Part shown: positions 1-8,330 of the stretch, in pieces | Numbering within the stretch: the first letter of the stretch is position 1 | How the letters are laid out: each line of letters begins with the position of its first letter | Notes under the pieces: model-generated | Told to the model about the DNA's origin: nothing | Databases searched by the model: none | Seen by the model: the letters and a program-made list of their open reading frames with translations, nothing else | Position numbers and translations under genes: made by a program | Assembly: GCF_001667585.1 (NCBI RefSeq) | Contig: NZ_LZJZ01000130.1 | Coordinates: 1-64,000, forward strand | DNA length: 64,000 nt | Source of the DNA: Mycobacterium sp. E2733 | GTDB taxonomy: Bacteria > Actinomycetota > Actinomycetes > Mycobacteriales > Mycobacteriaceae | Reading direction: 5' to 3'

Positions 1-232
1 CGATGACGATCCGCCACCATTCTGACGAGCCATCATCGGTCTTACCTGGAGGCGACGGCGAATAGACGCCACTCGCCGGGCGCGCCCTTAAGCTTTGAGA
101 GCCGCGCTCCTCGAACTCCAGTCCTGACCCAGCCGAAGAAGAGGTGCATTCGGGACCTCAAAGGCAGCCAACGCCGCTCGCCTAAGCGGTAGCGTCATTG
201 GTTGTCGGCTGGGTTGGTGACGGGAGGCAAGC

Positions 233-523
233 ATGAAGCGCGGCATCGTCGGAGGCTTGGCCGGCCTGCTACTGGCCGCAGAGCTGATCGCCTTCGCGGC
301 GCCGGCCAGCGCCGGCTGCCAGTACGGAGGAAACGTTCTCAGCAAGTGCGACGGACCGGTCCAGCCCGACGGCACCTGGCAACGTTGCGTGGCGGTTCCC
401 CGCTTGATTCCCAACGGCGCCAGTTCCTACTTGGTGCCCGACGGGCACTGCGAGTCGATGGGTCCCGACCAGCACCCTGCGGATCCCGCCTTCGCCGACC
501 CGCCGATGCACATCGACGGCTGA
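233..523 (+). CDS. small secreted Cys-rich protein with CDGP motif
   Basis: A 96-residue exported protein of unknown function. Residues 1-27 look like a classical signal peptide: Lys-Arg at 2-3, a Leu/Ala-rich core and a cleavage site after ASA at 25-27. The mature part has four cysteines (29, 39, 52, 73), compatible with two disulphides, and a CDGP..W.RC stretch at 39-52 of a type recurring in small secreted mycobacterial proteins. The start is set by a strong GGGAGG ribosome site at 222-227. It is a single gene, followed 58 bases later by a DinB gene on the same strand. The family assignment is from memory of mycobacterial proteins and no function can be inferred. Confidence 0.8.
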   Translation: MKRGIVGGLAGLLLAAELIAFAAPASAGCQYGGNVLSKCDGPVQPDGTWQRCVAVPRLIPNGASSYLVPDGHCESMGPDQHPADPAFADPPMHIDG

Positions 524-581
524 GCCGGCAATCCTTCGCGGCGGCGCAGAGCTGCGGCCGACCTAGGTGAAGGATTTGGAC

Positions 582-1118
582 ATGCCCGCGCCCCTGCCCC
601 CGCTGGCCGCCGAAGACCACGTCTGCGCTGCCTGTGGGATGAGTTACTCGGACACTCGGACCGAGGACGCGATCGGCGTCATCGCCGGCCTGCCGGACGC
701 CGTTCGGAAGGCGCTCTCCGCGATCCCGCCCGGGGCGCGGCGGTCACGGCCCGGTCCCGACGTGTGGTCGGTCGCCGAATACCTCTGCCATCTGCGCGAC
801 GTCTACGTCTCCTTCACCATCCGGCTGTACCGCGTGCGCACCGAGCACCAGCCCTCCCTGGAGCCGATGTTCAACGATCTGCGGGCCCGCCGCTTCCGGT
901 ACAACGATTGCGACATCGACGCCACGCTCGACGAACTGGGGGCAGCCGTGGCGGGCTTTCGCGACGAGGTCGCGCGCGTCAAAGACCACGACTGGGACCG
1001 CATCGCGACCCGGCTGCCGGGCGAGCGGCGCACCGCCCGCTGGTTCGTGCGCCAGGCGATGCACGAAGGCGTGCACCACCTCCGTGATATCCGGAGAATC
1101 GGCGAAACGGCTCCGTGA
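582..1118 (+). CDS. DinB superfamily protein
   Basis: A 178-residue DinB-fold four-helix bundle protein, a family that includes bacillithiol- and mycothiol-dependent transferases and other metal-binding proteins of unknown substrate. Visible family features are a His in the first core helix (LCHLRDVY) and a HEGVHHLRDI segment near the C-terminus, which would supply the metal-binding histidines. The N-terminus has a CAAC motif before the domain, which could bind metal or be redox active. ATG at 582 is preferred over GTG at 567 because AAGGA at 570-574 is well spaced for it. It probably acts in the cytoplasm; no signal peptide is seen. Substrate unknown. Confidence 0.75.
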   Translation: MPAPLPPLAAEDHVCAACGMSYSDTRTEDAIGVIAGLPDAVRKALSAIPPGARRSRPGPDVWSVAEYLCHLRDVYVSFTIRLYRVRTEHQPSLEPMFNDLRARRFRYNDCDIDATLDELGAAVAGFRDEVARVKDHDWDRIATRLPGERRTARWFVRQAMHEGVHHLRDIRRIGETAP

Positions 1119-1159
1119 ACCTGCCCCTAAGCCGCCCTTAAGCCGCCTGGGCCGTGAAT

Positions 1160-1188
1160 TTGGCTCTGAGCTGGTCTTCCCCTAGACT
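1160..1188 (+). promoter_or_regulatory. promoter of the rplN (spc) operon
   Basis: A sigma-A type promoter: TTGGCT at 1160-1165, a 17-base spacer and TAGACT at 1183-1188. Transcription would begin near 1195, leaving an untranslated leader of about 135 bases before rplN. The -10 lies inside a perfect inverted repeat CCCCTAG-ACT-CTAGGGG (1179-1195), so a dimeric regulator or an early RNA hairpin could act here. Inferred from sequence only. Confidence 0.55.
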
Positions 1189-1329
1189 CTAGGGGTTGCC
1201 TTGGGCAGACCTCGGCCGGTGCGAATCGGCCCCGCGTGCCCTTCGGTGACAAAGACCGCGCATGTCAGGTTATTCGGTGGGCTGTGGCTTGCCTCCTGCC
1301 GTGCACACGCAACCAGGTCAGGAGATCGA

Positions 1330-1698
1330 GTGATTCAGCAGGAATCGCGGCTGAAGGTCGCCGACAACACCGGCGCCAAGGAGATCTTGTGCATCCGGGT
1401 GCTCGGCGGTTCGTCGCGACGCTACGCCGGCATCGGGGACGTCATCGTCGCCACCGTCAAGGACGCCATTCCCGGCGGCAACGTCAAGCGCGGGGATGTT
1501 GTCAAGGCCGTCGTGGTACGCACGGTCAAGGAGCGCCGCCGCCCGGACGGCAGCTACATCAAGTTCGACGAGAATGCCGCGGTGATCATCAAGCCCGACA
1601 ACGACCCGCGCGGCACGCGCATCTTCGGCCCCGTCGGCCGCGAGCTGCGTGAGAAGCGGTTCATGAAGATCATTTCGCTGGCCCCGGAGGTGTTGTAG
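1330..1698 (+). CDS. rplN: 50S ribosomal protein L14
   Basis: L14 of the large subunit, 122 residues, the normal family length. It binds 23S rRNA and forms the intersubunit bridge to 16S rRNA next to L19. The N-terminus [17 protein letters not shown] is the diagnostic L14 opening. The reading frame extends upstream to 1201, but GTG at 1330 gives the exact family length and N-terminus, so the longer form is rejected. First gene of the spc-type operon here; rplX starts directly after its stop codon, which implies translational coupling. Confidence 0.98.
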
Positions 1699-2016
1699 AT
1701 GAAAATCAAGAAGGACGACACCGTCCTGGTCATCGCCGGCAAGGACAAGGGCGCCAAAGGCAAGGTGCTCAAGGTTTACCCCGAGCGCAACCGGGTCCTG
1801 GTCCAGGGCGTCAACTCGATCAAGAAGCACACCGCGGTTTCGAGCAACCAGCGCGGAGCCCAGTCGGGTGGAATCGTCACCCAGGAGGCGCCGATCGATG
1901 CCTCCAACGTCATGGTGGTCGACTCGGACGGTAAGCCCACCCGCGTCGGCTACCGGGTCGACGAGGAGACCGGCAAGCGGGTTCGTATCTCCAAGCGCAA
2001 CGGCAAGGACATCTAG
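1699..2016 (+). CDS. rplX: 50S ribosomal protein L24
   Basis: L24, 105 residues, an early assembly-initiating protein of the large subunit that binds the 5' domain of 23S rRNA. The KOW motif region is clear near the N-terminus (DDTVLVIAGKDKGAKGKVLKV), followed by the usual IKKH and QGGI-like segments. The ATG abuts the rplN stop with no gap, and rplE starts one base after its own stop, as expected for tightly coupled ribosomal genes. Confidence 0.98.
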   Translation: MKIKKDDTVLVIAGKDKGAKGKVLKVYPERNRVLVQGVNSIKKHTAVSSNQRGAQSGGIVTQEAPIDASNVMVVDSDGKPTRVGYRVDEETGKRVRISKRNGKDI

Positions 2017-2017
2017 C

Positions 2018-2581
2018 GTGACCACAACAGAGAAGGTTCAGCCGCGCCTGAAAGAGCGCTACCGCAGCGAGATTCGTGATTCGCTGCAGCAGCAGTTCGG
2101 CTACGCGAACGTCATGCAGATCCCGACCGTAACGAAGGTCGTCGTCAACATGGGCGTCGGCGATGCGGCGCGGGACGCGAAGCTGATCAACGGCGCGGTC
2201 AACGACCTTGCGCTGATCACCGGGCAGAAGCCCGAGATCCGCAGGGCGCGCAAGTCCATCGCGCAGTTCAAGCTGCGCGAGGGCATGCCGATCGGCGCCC
2301 GCGTCACCCTGCGCGGAGACCGGATGTGGGAGTTCCTCGACCGCCTCACCTCGATCGCGCTGCCCCGTATCCGTGACTTCCGCGGGCTTTCGCCCAAGCA
2401 GTTCGACGGTGTCGGCAACTACACGTTCGGGCTGGCCGAGCAGTCGGTGTTCCACGAGATCGACGTGGACAAGATCGACCGGGTCCGCGGAATGGACATC
2501 AACGTCGTCACCTCGGCGACGACCGACGACGAAGGACGAGCGCTGTTGCGGGCCCTCGGCTTTCCCTTCAAGGAGAACTGA
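2018..2581 (+). CDS. rplE: 50S ribosomal protein L5
   Basis: L5, 187 residues, which binds 5S rRNA and contacts the P-site tRNA and S13. Family segments are visible: PRLKERY near the N-terminus, VVVNMGVG, GQKPEIRRARKSIAQFKLREG and the GNYTFGLAEQ loop. The open frame runs upstream into rplX in another frame; GTG at 2018 gives the known mycobacterial N-terminus (MTTTEKVQPRL) and lies one base after the rplX stop at 2016. Confidence 0.98.
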   Translation: MTTTEKVQPRLKERYRSEIRDSLQQQFGYANVMQIPTVTKVVVNMGVGDAARDAKLINGAVNDLALITGQKPEIRRARKSIAQFKLREGMPIGARVTLRGDRMWEFLDRLTSIALPRIRDFRGLSPKQFDGVGNYTFGLAEQSVFHEIDVDKIDRVRGMDINVVTSATTDDEGRALLRALGFPFKEN

Positions 2582-2585
2582 GTAG

Positions 2586-2771
2586 ATGGCGAAGAAGGCA
2601 CTGGTCAACAAGGCCGCACGCAAGCCGAAGTTCGCGGTGCGCGGCTACACGCGCTGCAACAGGTGCGGCCGCCCGCGCGCGGTCTTCCGCAAATTCGGCC
2701 TGTGCAGGATCTGCCTGCGCGAGATGGCGCATGCGGGCGAGCTGCCCGGCGTGCAAAAGAGCAGCTGGTAA
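2586..2771 (+). CDS. rpsZ: 30S ribosomal protein S14, zinc-binding type
   Basis: Short S14 of 61 residues, the zinc-containing (C+) form. The four zinc ligands are visible as two CxxC pairs (CNRCGRP and CRICLRE). It is an essential late-assembly protein of the small-subunit head. Mycobacteria also keep a zinc-independent S14 elsewhere, expressed under zinc limitation by Zur control; this copy would be the zinc-replete one. Four bases separate it from rplE. Confidence 0.97.
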   Translation: MAKKALVNKAARKPKFAVRGYTRCNRCGRPRAVFRKFGLCRICLREMAHAGELPGVQKSSW

Positions 2772-2855
2772 GAACCAGGACCCCAAGACCAACCCAGAAC
2801 AGGCGCGCGACAGGCCCGGACCGGGAACCACCGCGAGGAAGGTACCAACGCTGTC

Positions 2856-3254
2856 ATGACGATGACGGACCCGATCGCAGACTTCTTGACACGTCTGCGC
2901 AACGCCAATTCGGCGTATCACGACGAGGTGACGTTGCCGCACTCCAAGATCAAGGCCAACATCGCCCAGATCCTCAAGAGCGAGGGTTACATCAGCGATT
3001 ACCGGACCGAAGACGCTCGGGTGGGCAAGTCGCTGGTCGTCCAGCTCAAGTACGGACCCAGCCGGGAGCGCAGCATCGCCGGTCTGCGGCGAGTGTCCAA
3101 GCCCGGTCTGCGGGTGTACGCGAAATCGACCAACCTGCCGCGCGTGCTCGGCGGCCTGGGCGTGGCGATCATCTCGACCTCCTCGGGCCTGCTGACCGAC
3201 CGTCAGGCAGCCAGACAGGGCGTGGGCGGCGAAGTCCTCGCGTACGTGTGGTAG
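2856..3254 (+). CDS. rpsH: 30S ribosomal protein S8
   Basis: S8, 132 residues, a primary 16S rRNA binding protein. It starts MTMTDPIADFLTRLRNA, the diagnostic S8 opening, and ends with the GGEVLAYVW C-terminal signature. In many bacteria S8 is the translational repressor of the spc operon, binding near the rplE start; no S8-type hairpin was identified here by eye. An 84-base gap precedes it. Confidence 0.98.
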   Translation: MTMTDPIADFLTRLRNANSAYHDEVTLPHSKIKANIAQILKSEGYISDYRTEDARVGKSLVVQLKYGPSRERSIAGLRRVSKPGLRVYAKSTNLPRVLGGLGVAIISTSSGLLTDRQAARQGVGGEVLAYVW

Positions 3255-3275
3255 CGGGAGAGGCAGCAATAGATT

Positions 3276-3815
3276 ATGTCGCGCATTGGTAAGCAGCCGG
3301 TTCCGGTTCCCGCCGGAGTCGACGTAACGATCGAGGGCCAGAACGTCTCGGTGAAGGGGCCCAAGGGCAGCCTGAATTTGACGGTCGCCGAACCGATTAC
3401 GGTGGCCCGCAACGACGACGGCGCCATCGTGGTCACCCGTCCCAACGACGAGCGGCGCAACCGCTCGCTGCACGGGCTGTCGCGCACCCTGGTGTCCAAC
3501 CTGGTCACCGGCGTGACCGAGGGCTACACCACCAAGATGGAGATCTTCGGGGTCGGTTACCGCGTCCAGCTCAAGGGCGCCAACCTCGAGTTCGCGCTGG
3601 GCTACAGCCATCCGGTCGTCATCGAGGCGCCCGAGGGCATCACGTTCGCGGTCCAATCCCCGACGAAGTTCTCGATCACCGGCATCGACAAGCAAAAGGT
3701 CGGCCAGATCTCGGCGAACATCCGCCGCCTGCGCCGTCCCGACCCGTACAAGGGCAAGGGCGTGCGCTACGAGGGCGAGCAGATCCGCCGCAAGGTCGGA
3801 AAGACAGGTAAGTAG
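3276..3815 (+). CDS. rplF: 50S ribosomal protein L6
   Basis: L6, 179 residues, two tandem alpha/beta domains located near the factor-binding site and sarcin-ricin loop of the large subunit. The N-terminal SRIGKQPVPVP and the C-terminal RRPDPYKGKGVRYEGE signature are both intact. It lies 21 bases after rpsH and 2 bases before rplR. Confidence 0.98.
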   Translation: MSRIGKQPVPVPAGVDVTIEGQNVSVKGPKGSLNLTVAEPITVARNDDGAIVVTRPNDERRNRSLHGLSRTLVSNLVTGVTEGYTTKMEIFGVGYRVQLKGANLEFALGYSHPVVIEAPEGITFAVQSPTKFSITGIDKQKVGQISANIRRLRRPDPYKGKGVRYEGEQIRRKVGKTGK

Positions 3816-3817
3816 TC

Positions 3818-4225
3818 ATGGCGCAAAAGCAAGCTGACACCGTCGCGCGAAAGCCGGTGGGGCAGAACGTATCCGAAACTCGTCGGGTCTCGCGGTTGCG
3901 TAGGCACGCCCGGCTTCGCAAGAAGATTGCGGGCACCCCGGAGCGTCCGCGGCTCGTCGTCAATCGATCCGCGCGGCACATCCACGTGCAGCTGGTCAAC
4001 GACGAGAACGGCACCACGGTGGCCGCCGCGTCGTCCATCGAGGACGACGTGCGCGGCCTGCAGGGTGACAAGAAGGCCCGCAGCGTGCGGGTCGGCCAGT
4101 TGATCGCCGAGCGCGCCAAGGCCGCCGGTGTCGACACCGTGGTGTTCGACCGCGGCGGGTACACCTACGCGGGACGGATCGCGGCGCTGGCCGATGCCGC
4201 CCGCGAGAACGGATTGAGTTTCTAG
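3818..4225 (+). CDS. rplR: 50S ribosomal protein L18
   Basis: L18, 135 residues, which binds 5S rRNA and attaches it to the central protuberance together with L5. The core (RLRRHARLRKKIAGTPERPRL then VFDRGGYTYAGRIAALADAARENGL) is intact. The N-terminal 23 residues, MAQKQADTVARKPVGQ onward, are a mycobacterial extension. Part of the spc operon. Confidence 0.98.
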   Translation: MAQKQADTVARKPVGQNVSETRRVSRLRRHARLRKKIAGTPERPRLVVNRSARHIHVQLVNDENGTTVAAASSIEDDVRGLQGDKKARSVRVGQLIAERAKAAGVDTVVFDRGGYTYAGRIAALADAARENGLSF

Positions 4226-4263
4226 ATGATCGAGACCTCGAACAAGACCGGAAGGACCGCATA

Positions 4264-4938
4264 ATGGCGGAACAGTCGGCCGGCGGGCAGGGCGCCCCAG
4301 ACAGCCGTGACTCGCGCGGTGACCGCGACAGCCGCGGCCGGCGCGATGGCGGCGGTCGTGGTGGCCGCGACCGCGACGGCGACAAGAGCAACTACCTGGA
4401 GCGGGTCGTCGCCATCAACCGCGTCTCCAAGGTGGTCAAGGGTGGTCGGCGCTTCAGCTTCACCGCATTGGTCATCGTGGGCGACGGCAACGGCATGGTC
4501 GGCGTCGGCTACGGCAAGGCCAAGGAAGTCCCGGCCGCCATCGCCAAGGGCGTGGAGGAGGCGCGCAAGGGCTTCTTCCGGGTGCCGCTGATCGGCGGCA
4601 CCATCACGCACCCGGTGCAGGGCGAAGCCGCCGCCGGCGTGGTGCTGCTGCGCCCGGCCAGTCCGGGTACCGGTGTGATCGCCGGCGGCGCGGCGCGTGC
4701 GGTGCTGGAATGCGCTGGGGTGCGCGACATCCTGGCCAAGTCGTTGGGCAGCGACAACGCGATCAACGTGGTCCACGCCACCGTCACCGCGCTCAAGCTG
4801 CTGCAGCGTCCCGAGGAGGTGGCCGCCCGGCGCGGACTGCCCATCGAGGACGTCGCCCCGGCTGGAATGCTCAAGGCGCGACGGGAAAGTGAAGCGCTGG
4901 CCGCCAGTGCCGCGCGTGAGGGAACGGCACCGCAATGA
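4264..4938 (+). CDS. rpsE: 30S ribosomal protein S5
   Basis: S5, 224 residues, in the small-subunit body, important for mRNA entry and decoding accuracy. The first 40 or so residues are an Arg/Gly/Asp-rich low-complexity extension (runs of DSRGDRDSRGRR type) absent from E. coli S5. The core begins near LERVVAINRVSKVVKGGRR and is complete. Its stop overlaps the rpmD start by four bases (ATGA). Confidence 0.98.
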   Translation: MAEQSAGGQGAPDSRDSRGDRDSRGRRDGGGRGGRDRDGDKSNYLERVVAINRVSKVVKGGRRFSFTALVIVGDGNGMVGVGYGKAKEVPAAIAKGVEEARKGFFRVPLIGGTITHPVQGEAAAGVVLLRPASPGTGVIAGGAARAVLECAGVRDILAKSLGSDNAINVVHATVTALKLLQRPEEVAARRGLPIEDVAPAGMLKARRESEALAASAAREGTAPQ

Positions 4939-5150
4939 GCCAACTGAAGATCACCCAGGTGCGCAGCACCATCGGGGCCCGCTGGAAGCAGCGGGAGAGC
5001 CTGCGCACCCTGGGCCTGCGACGGATCCGCCACTCGGTGATCCGTGAGGACAACGCAGCGACCCGCGGCCTGATCGCGGTGGTCAACCACCTCGTCGAGG
5101 TGGAGCCGGCCGAGGCGCAAGCCGCAGGGACCGGAGGGAAGAAGAAATGA
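4935..5150 (+). CDS. rpmD: 50S ribosomal protein L30
   Basis: L30, 71 residues, about 10 longer than E. coli L30 because of a C-terminal tail (EAQAAGTGGKKK). The core ITQVRSTIGARWKQRESLRTLGL is diagnostic. ATGA overlaps on both sides, with rpsE upstream and rplO downstream, show strict translational coupling. Confidence 0.97.
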   Translation: MSQLKITQVRSTIGARWKQRESLRTLGLRRIRHSVIREDNAATRGLIAVVNHLVEVEPAEAQAAGTGGKKK

Positions 5151-5587
5151 CGATCAAGCTGCACGACCTGAAGCCCGCGCCCGGGTCGAAGACCGCCCGC
5201 ACCCGCGTCGGTCGCGGCGAGGGTTCGAAGGGCAAGACGGCCGGTCGCGGTACGAAGGGCACCAAGGCCCGCAAGAACGTGCCGGCCACCTTCGAGGGCG
5301 GGCAGATGCCGATTCACATGCGGCTGCCCAAGCTCAAGGGCTTCCGCAACCGGTTCCGCACCGAGTACGAGATCGTCAACGTCGGCGACCTCAACCGGCT
5401 GTTCCCCAAGGGCGGTTCCATCGGTATCGACGAGCTGGTGGCCAAGGGCGCGGTTCGCAAGAACTCGTTGGTCAAGGTCCTCGGCGACGGCAAGCTGACT
5501 GTCAAGGTCGATGTGTCCGCGCACAAGTTCAGCGGCAGCGCTCGCGAGAAGATCACCGCCGCGGGCGGCTCGGCGACCGAGCTGTAA
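5147..5587 (+). CDS. rplO: 50S ribosomal protein L15
   Basis: L15, 146 residues, a late-assembly large-subunit protein. The Gly/Arg/Lys-rich N-terminus (RTRVGRGEGSKGKTAGRGTKG) and the C-terminal SAREKITAAGGSATEL are typical. This is the last ribosomal gene of the block. Its TAA at 5585-5587 directly abuts the stop of the convergent oxidoreductase gene at 5588, leaving no room for a separate intrinsic terminator. Confidence 0.98.
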   Translation: MTIKLHDLKPAPGSKTARTRVGRGEGSKGKTAGRGTKGTKARKNVPATFEGGQMPIHMRLPKLKGFRNRFRTEYEIVNVGDLNRLFPKGGSIGIDELVAKGAVRKNSLVKVLGDGKLTVKVDVSAHKFSGSAREKITAAGGSATEL

Positions 5588-6514
5588 TCAGCCTAGCCGC
5601 GGAATGACTTCCGCGGCAAGGCGTTCCATTTGCTCGCGGTTCTCTGACACGTCGACGCCGACGGGATTGAGCAGTAGGTATTCGGCCCCGGCGTCGATCA
5701 CCGCGCGCAGCCCGCGTGCCACGTCGTCGGGCGTGCCCGACACCGGAACGTCTTCCACGCCGGGCATCTTCCCGTAGATCCGCCGCAGCCCCGCGAGCAC
5801 GCGCTCACGTGCCCGCGCCGCATCATCGTCGACCATCAGGTAGACGCGTTTGCCGATGGTGAAATGCGCTGGGTCCTTTTGCTGTTCGTCGAGTTCACGA
5901 CGCACCACGGTCACGGCACCGGCGAAGGCCTGGGTGGTCGACGAACCGGCGCCCATGAACGAGTCGCCGTGGCGCACCGCCCTGGCCAGGGCCTTCGGGA
6001 CCAGGCCGCCGAACCAGATGGGCGGGTGCGGCCGCTGCACCGGCTTGGGCGCAATCGGCACGTCGTCGACGTCGCGGAACCGGCCATGGAACGTCACCCG
6101 GGGCTCGTCGGACCAGGCGGCCTTCATCAGCTTCAGGCCCTCGGTGAAATACGAGATGTACGTTGCCTTTTCGACGCCGAACGCCGCGAACCTGCGAAAG
6201 CCGCCGCCCGTCCCGACGCCGACGTCCAGGCGGCCATGGCTGAGCCGGTCGACAGCGGTGACGGAAGAGGCCAGCTGCAGCGGATCGTGCAGCGACGTCA
6301 CCAGCACGGCGACCCCCAGGCGCATCCGCTCGGTGCAGGCCGCGCAGTAGGCCAGCAGTTCGAGCGGCGCCAGCAGCGGTGCGTCCCCGATGATCTGCTC
6401 GAGCACCCAACCCCCCTCGAACCCCAGCTCCTCGGCGCGGAGTAGGTAAGCACGCAGTCCTTCGGCGTCGAACCGGTCGTAGTCGAATTGGGGGATGGCG
6501 ACGGAGAGCCTCAC
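5588..6514 (-). CDS. LLM class F420-dependent (luciferase-like) oxidoreductase
   Basis: A 308-residue TIM-barrel flavin enzyme of the luciferase-like monooxygenase superfamily; in mycobacteria most members use coenzyme F420. Diagnostic segments are GFEGGWVLEQ near the N-terminus, then LGVAVLVTSLHDPLQLASS and DRLSHGRLDVGVGTGGG in the barrel. The open frame extends far upstream against sppA, but GTG at 6514 gives the usual N-terminus (RLSVAIPQFDYDRF). It is convergent with rplO and divergent from sppA with only 39 bases between starts. Substrate unknown. Confidence 0.88.
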   Translation of the reverse strand: MRLSVAIPQFDYDRFDAEGLRAYLLRAEELGFEGGWVLEQIIGDAPLLAPLELLAYCAACTERMRLGVAVLVTSLHDPLQLASSVTAVDRLSHGRLDVGVGTGGGFRRFAAFGVEKATYISYFTEGLKLMKAAWSDEPRVTFHGRFRDVDDVPIAPKPVQRPHPPIWFGGLVPKALARAVRHGDSFMGAGSSTTQAFAGAVTVVRRELDEQQKDPAHFTIGKRVYLMVDDDAARARERVLAGLRRIYGKMPGVEDVPVSGTPDDVARGLRAVIDAGAEYLLLNPVGVDVSENREQMERLAAEVIPRLG

Positions 6515-6553
6515 CCCACCACCGTACGGCTGCGGTGTCGGTACGCTGCAAAC

Positions 6554-8326
6554 ATGTTCGCCTTCCTGCCCTCTATGCCCGGGATCGACGACGTCCGCGC
6601 GCTGGCCGACCGCGTCGACACCGCCCGTCACCACGGCGTGCCCAACGGCTGTGTCCTCGAGCTCGACCTGCGTAGCGCGCCGCCGGAGGCGGCGGGATTC
6701 GATCCGCTCGCGATCTTCACCGGCGGTAGGCCGATGGCGCTGCGCGACGCCGTCGCCGCCATCCACCGTGCCGCCGACGACCCGCGGGTGGCCGGACTGA
6801 TCGCCCGGGTGCAACTTGCGGCATCCCCGCCGGCGGCGGTGCAGGAGCTGCGCGAGGCCATCGTGGCGTTCACCGCCGCCAAGCCGTCGCTGGCGTGGGC
6901 CGAAACCTATCCTGGCACGCTGTCCTACTACCTGGCCTCGGCGTTCGGCGAGGTCTGGATGCAGCCGTCGGGAAGCGTCGGGCTGATCGGCTTCGCGAGC
7001 AACGCCACCTTCCTGCGCGACGCGTTCGACAAGGCCGGGATCGAACCCCAATTCGTCGCGCGCGGCCAATACAAGTCGGCGGCAAACCGTTTCACCGAGC
7101 ACGGCTTCACGACGGCCCATCGCGAGGCCGTCACCCGGATGCTGGAAAGCCTGCAGCAGCAGGCGTGGCAGGCAATCGCCGAATCGCGCAAGCTCGACGC
7201 CGGCGCGCTCGACGCGGTGGCCGACCGCGCCCCGCTGTTGCGCGACGACGCCGTGGCCGCCGGCCTGCTCGACCGGATCGGGTTCCGCGACGAAGCCTAC
7301 GCCCGGATAGCGGAACTGGTTGGAGTCAAAGATGTCTCCGACGACACCGCCCCACCGCGGCTGTATTTGGCGCGTTACGCCGGTGCGGCCCGCTCCCGGC
7401 TGGCCCCACCCAAGCCGCCGGTTCCCGGCCGCCGGCCGAAGCCGACGCTGGCCGTCATCACCGTCGACGGCATGATCGTCGACGGACGCGGCGGTCCGCA
7501 GTTCCTGCCGCTGGGCGCCGCCACCGCCGGCGGCGACACCATCGGGGCGGCGCTGCGGGAGGCCGGCGCCGACGACTCGGTGTCCGCGATCGTGCTGCGG
7601 GTGAACAGCCCCGGCGGCACGATCACCGCGTCGGAAAGCATCTGGCGCGAGGTGACCAGGGTCCGCAAGCGCGGCAAGCCGGTGGTGGCGTCCATGGGCG
7701 CGGTCGCCGCCTCCGGCGGTTACTACGTCTCGATGGGGGCCGACGCGATCGTCGCCAACCCGGCGACGGTCACGGGTTCGATCGGTGTGATCACCGGCAA
7801 GCTGGTGATCCGCGATCTCTTGGAGCGGTTGGGGGTCGGGTCGGATACCGTGCGCACCAACGCCAATGCCGACGCCTGGTCGATCGACGCGCCGTTCACG
7901 CCCGAGCAGCAGGCACATCGGGAAGCCGAGGCGGACCTGTTCTACGCGGACTTCGTGCAGCGGGTCGCCGAAGCCCGCAATCTGACGGCCGAGGCTGTCG
8001 ATCGTGTTGCGCAGGGAAGGATTTGGACCGGCGCCGACGCCCTGGACCGCGGCTTGGTCGACGAACTCGGCGGGTTCCGTACCGCGGTGCGCCGGGCCAA
8101 GGTCCTGGCCGACCTGGACGAGGACAGCGATGTCCGCATCGTCAACTATCCAGGCTCCTCGCTGCTGGACATGGTGCGGCCCCGGGCCTCGTCGCAACCC
8201 GCCGCGGCGTCGCTGCCGGACGCGCTGGCCGCCCTGCTGGGCCGCACGGTCACCGGCATCCTGGGCAACGTCGAGCAGACGCTGAGCGGCGCCAGCGTGC
8301 TGTGGCCGGGCCCGTCGCGGTTCTAG
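6554..8326 (+). CDS. sppA: signal peptide peptidase SppA, long form
   Basis: Protease IV, 590 residues, the long two-domain form with two tandem S49 domains. It degrades signal peptides left in the membrane after secretion. The catalytic Lys is visible in the N-terminal domain (RGQYKSAANRF) and the catalytic Ser in the C-terminal domain (VAASGGYYVSMGADAI), the arrangement used by E. coli SppA, where the dyad is formed between domains. No obvious N-terminal membrane anchor is seen, unlike E. coli; membrane attachment may be peripheral. ATG at 6554 (MFAFLPSMPGIDD) is chosen over the upstream frame extension. Confidence 0.92.
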   Translation: MFAFLPSMPGIDDVRALADRVDTARHHGVPNGCVLELDLRSAPPEAAGFDPLAIFTGGRPMALRDAVAAIHRAADDPRVAGLIARVQLAASPPAAVQELREAIVAFTAAKPSLAWAETYPGTLSYYLASAFGEVWMQPSGSVGLIGFASNATFLRDAFDKAGIEPQFVARGQYKSAANRFTEHGFTTAHREAVTRMLESLQQQAWQAIAESRKLDAGALDAVADRAPLLRDDAVAAGLLDRIGFRDEAYARIAELVGVKDVSDDTAPPRLYLARYAGAARSRLAPPKPPVPGRRPKPTLAVITVDGMIVDGRGGPQFLPLGAATAGGDTIGAALREAGADDSVSAIVLRVNSPGGTITASESIWREVTRVRKRGKPVVASMGAVAASGGYYVSMGADAIVANPATVTGSIGVITGKLVIRDLLERLGVGSDTVRTNANADAWSIDAPFTPEQQAHREAEADLFYADFVQRVAEARNLTAEAVDRVAQGRIWTGADALDRGLVDELGGFRTAVRRAKVLADLDEDSDVRIVNYPGSSLLDMVRPRASSQPAAASLPDALAALLGRTVTGILGNVEQTLSGASVLWPGPSRF

Positions 8327-8330
8327 AAAG

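Noticed and set aside
1..232. A gene at the left edge, including a 108-codon minus-strand frame from 414 to 88
   Set aside because: The frame runs against the secreted protein gene and has no motif or ribosome site; I see nothing supportable in 1-232.
1116..1121. TGAACC upstream of rplN as a SigL -35
   Set aside because: No CGT occurs 16-18 bases downstream (TTAAGC is found), and the motif overlaps the end of the DinB gene.
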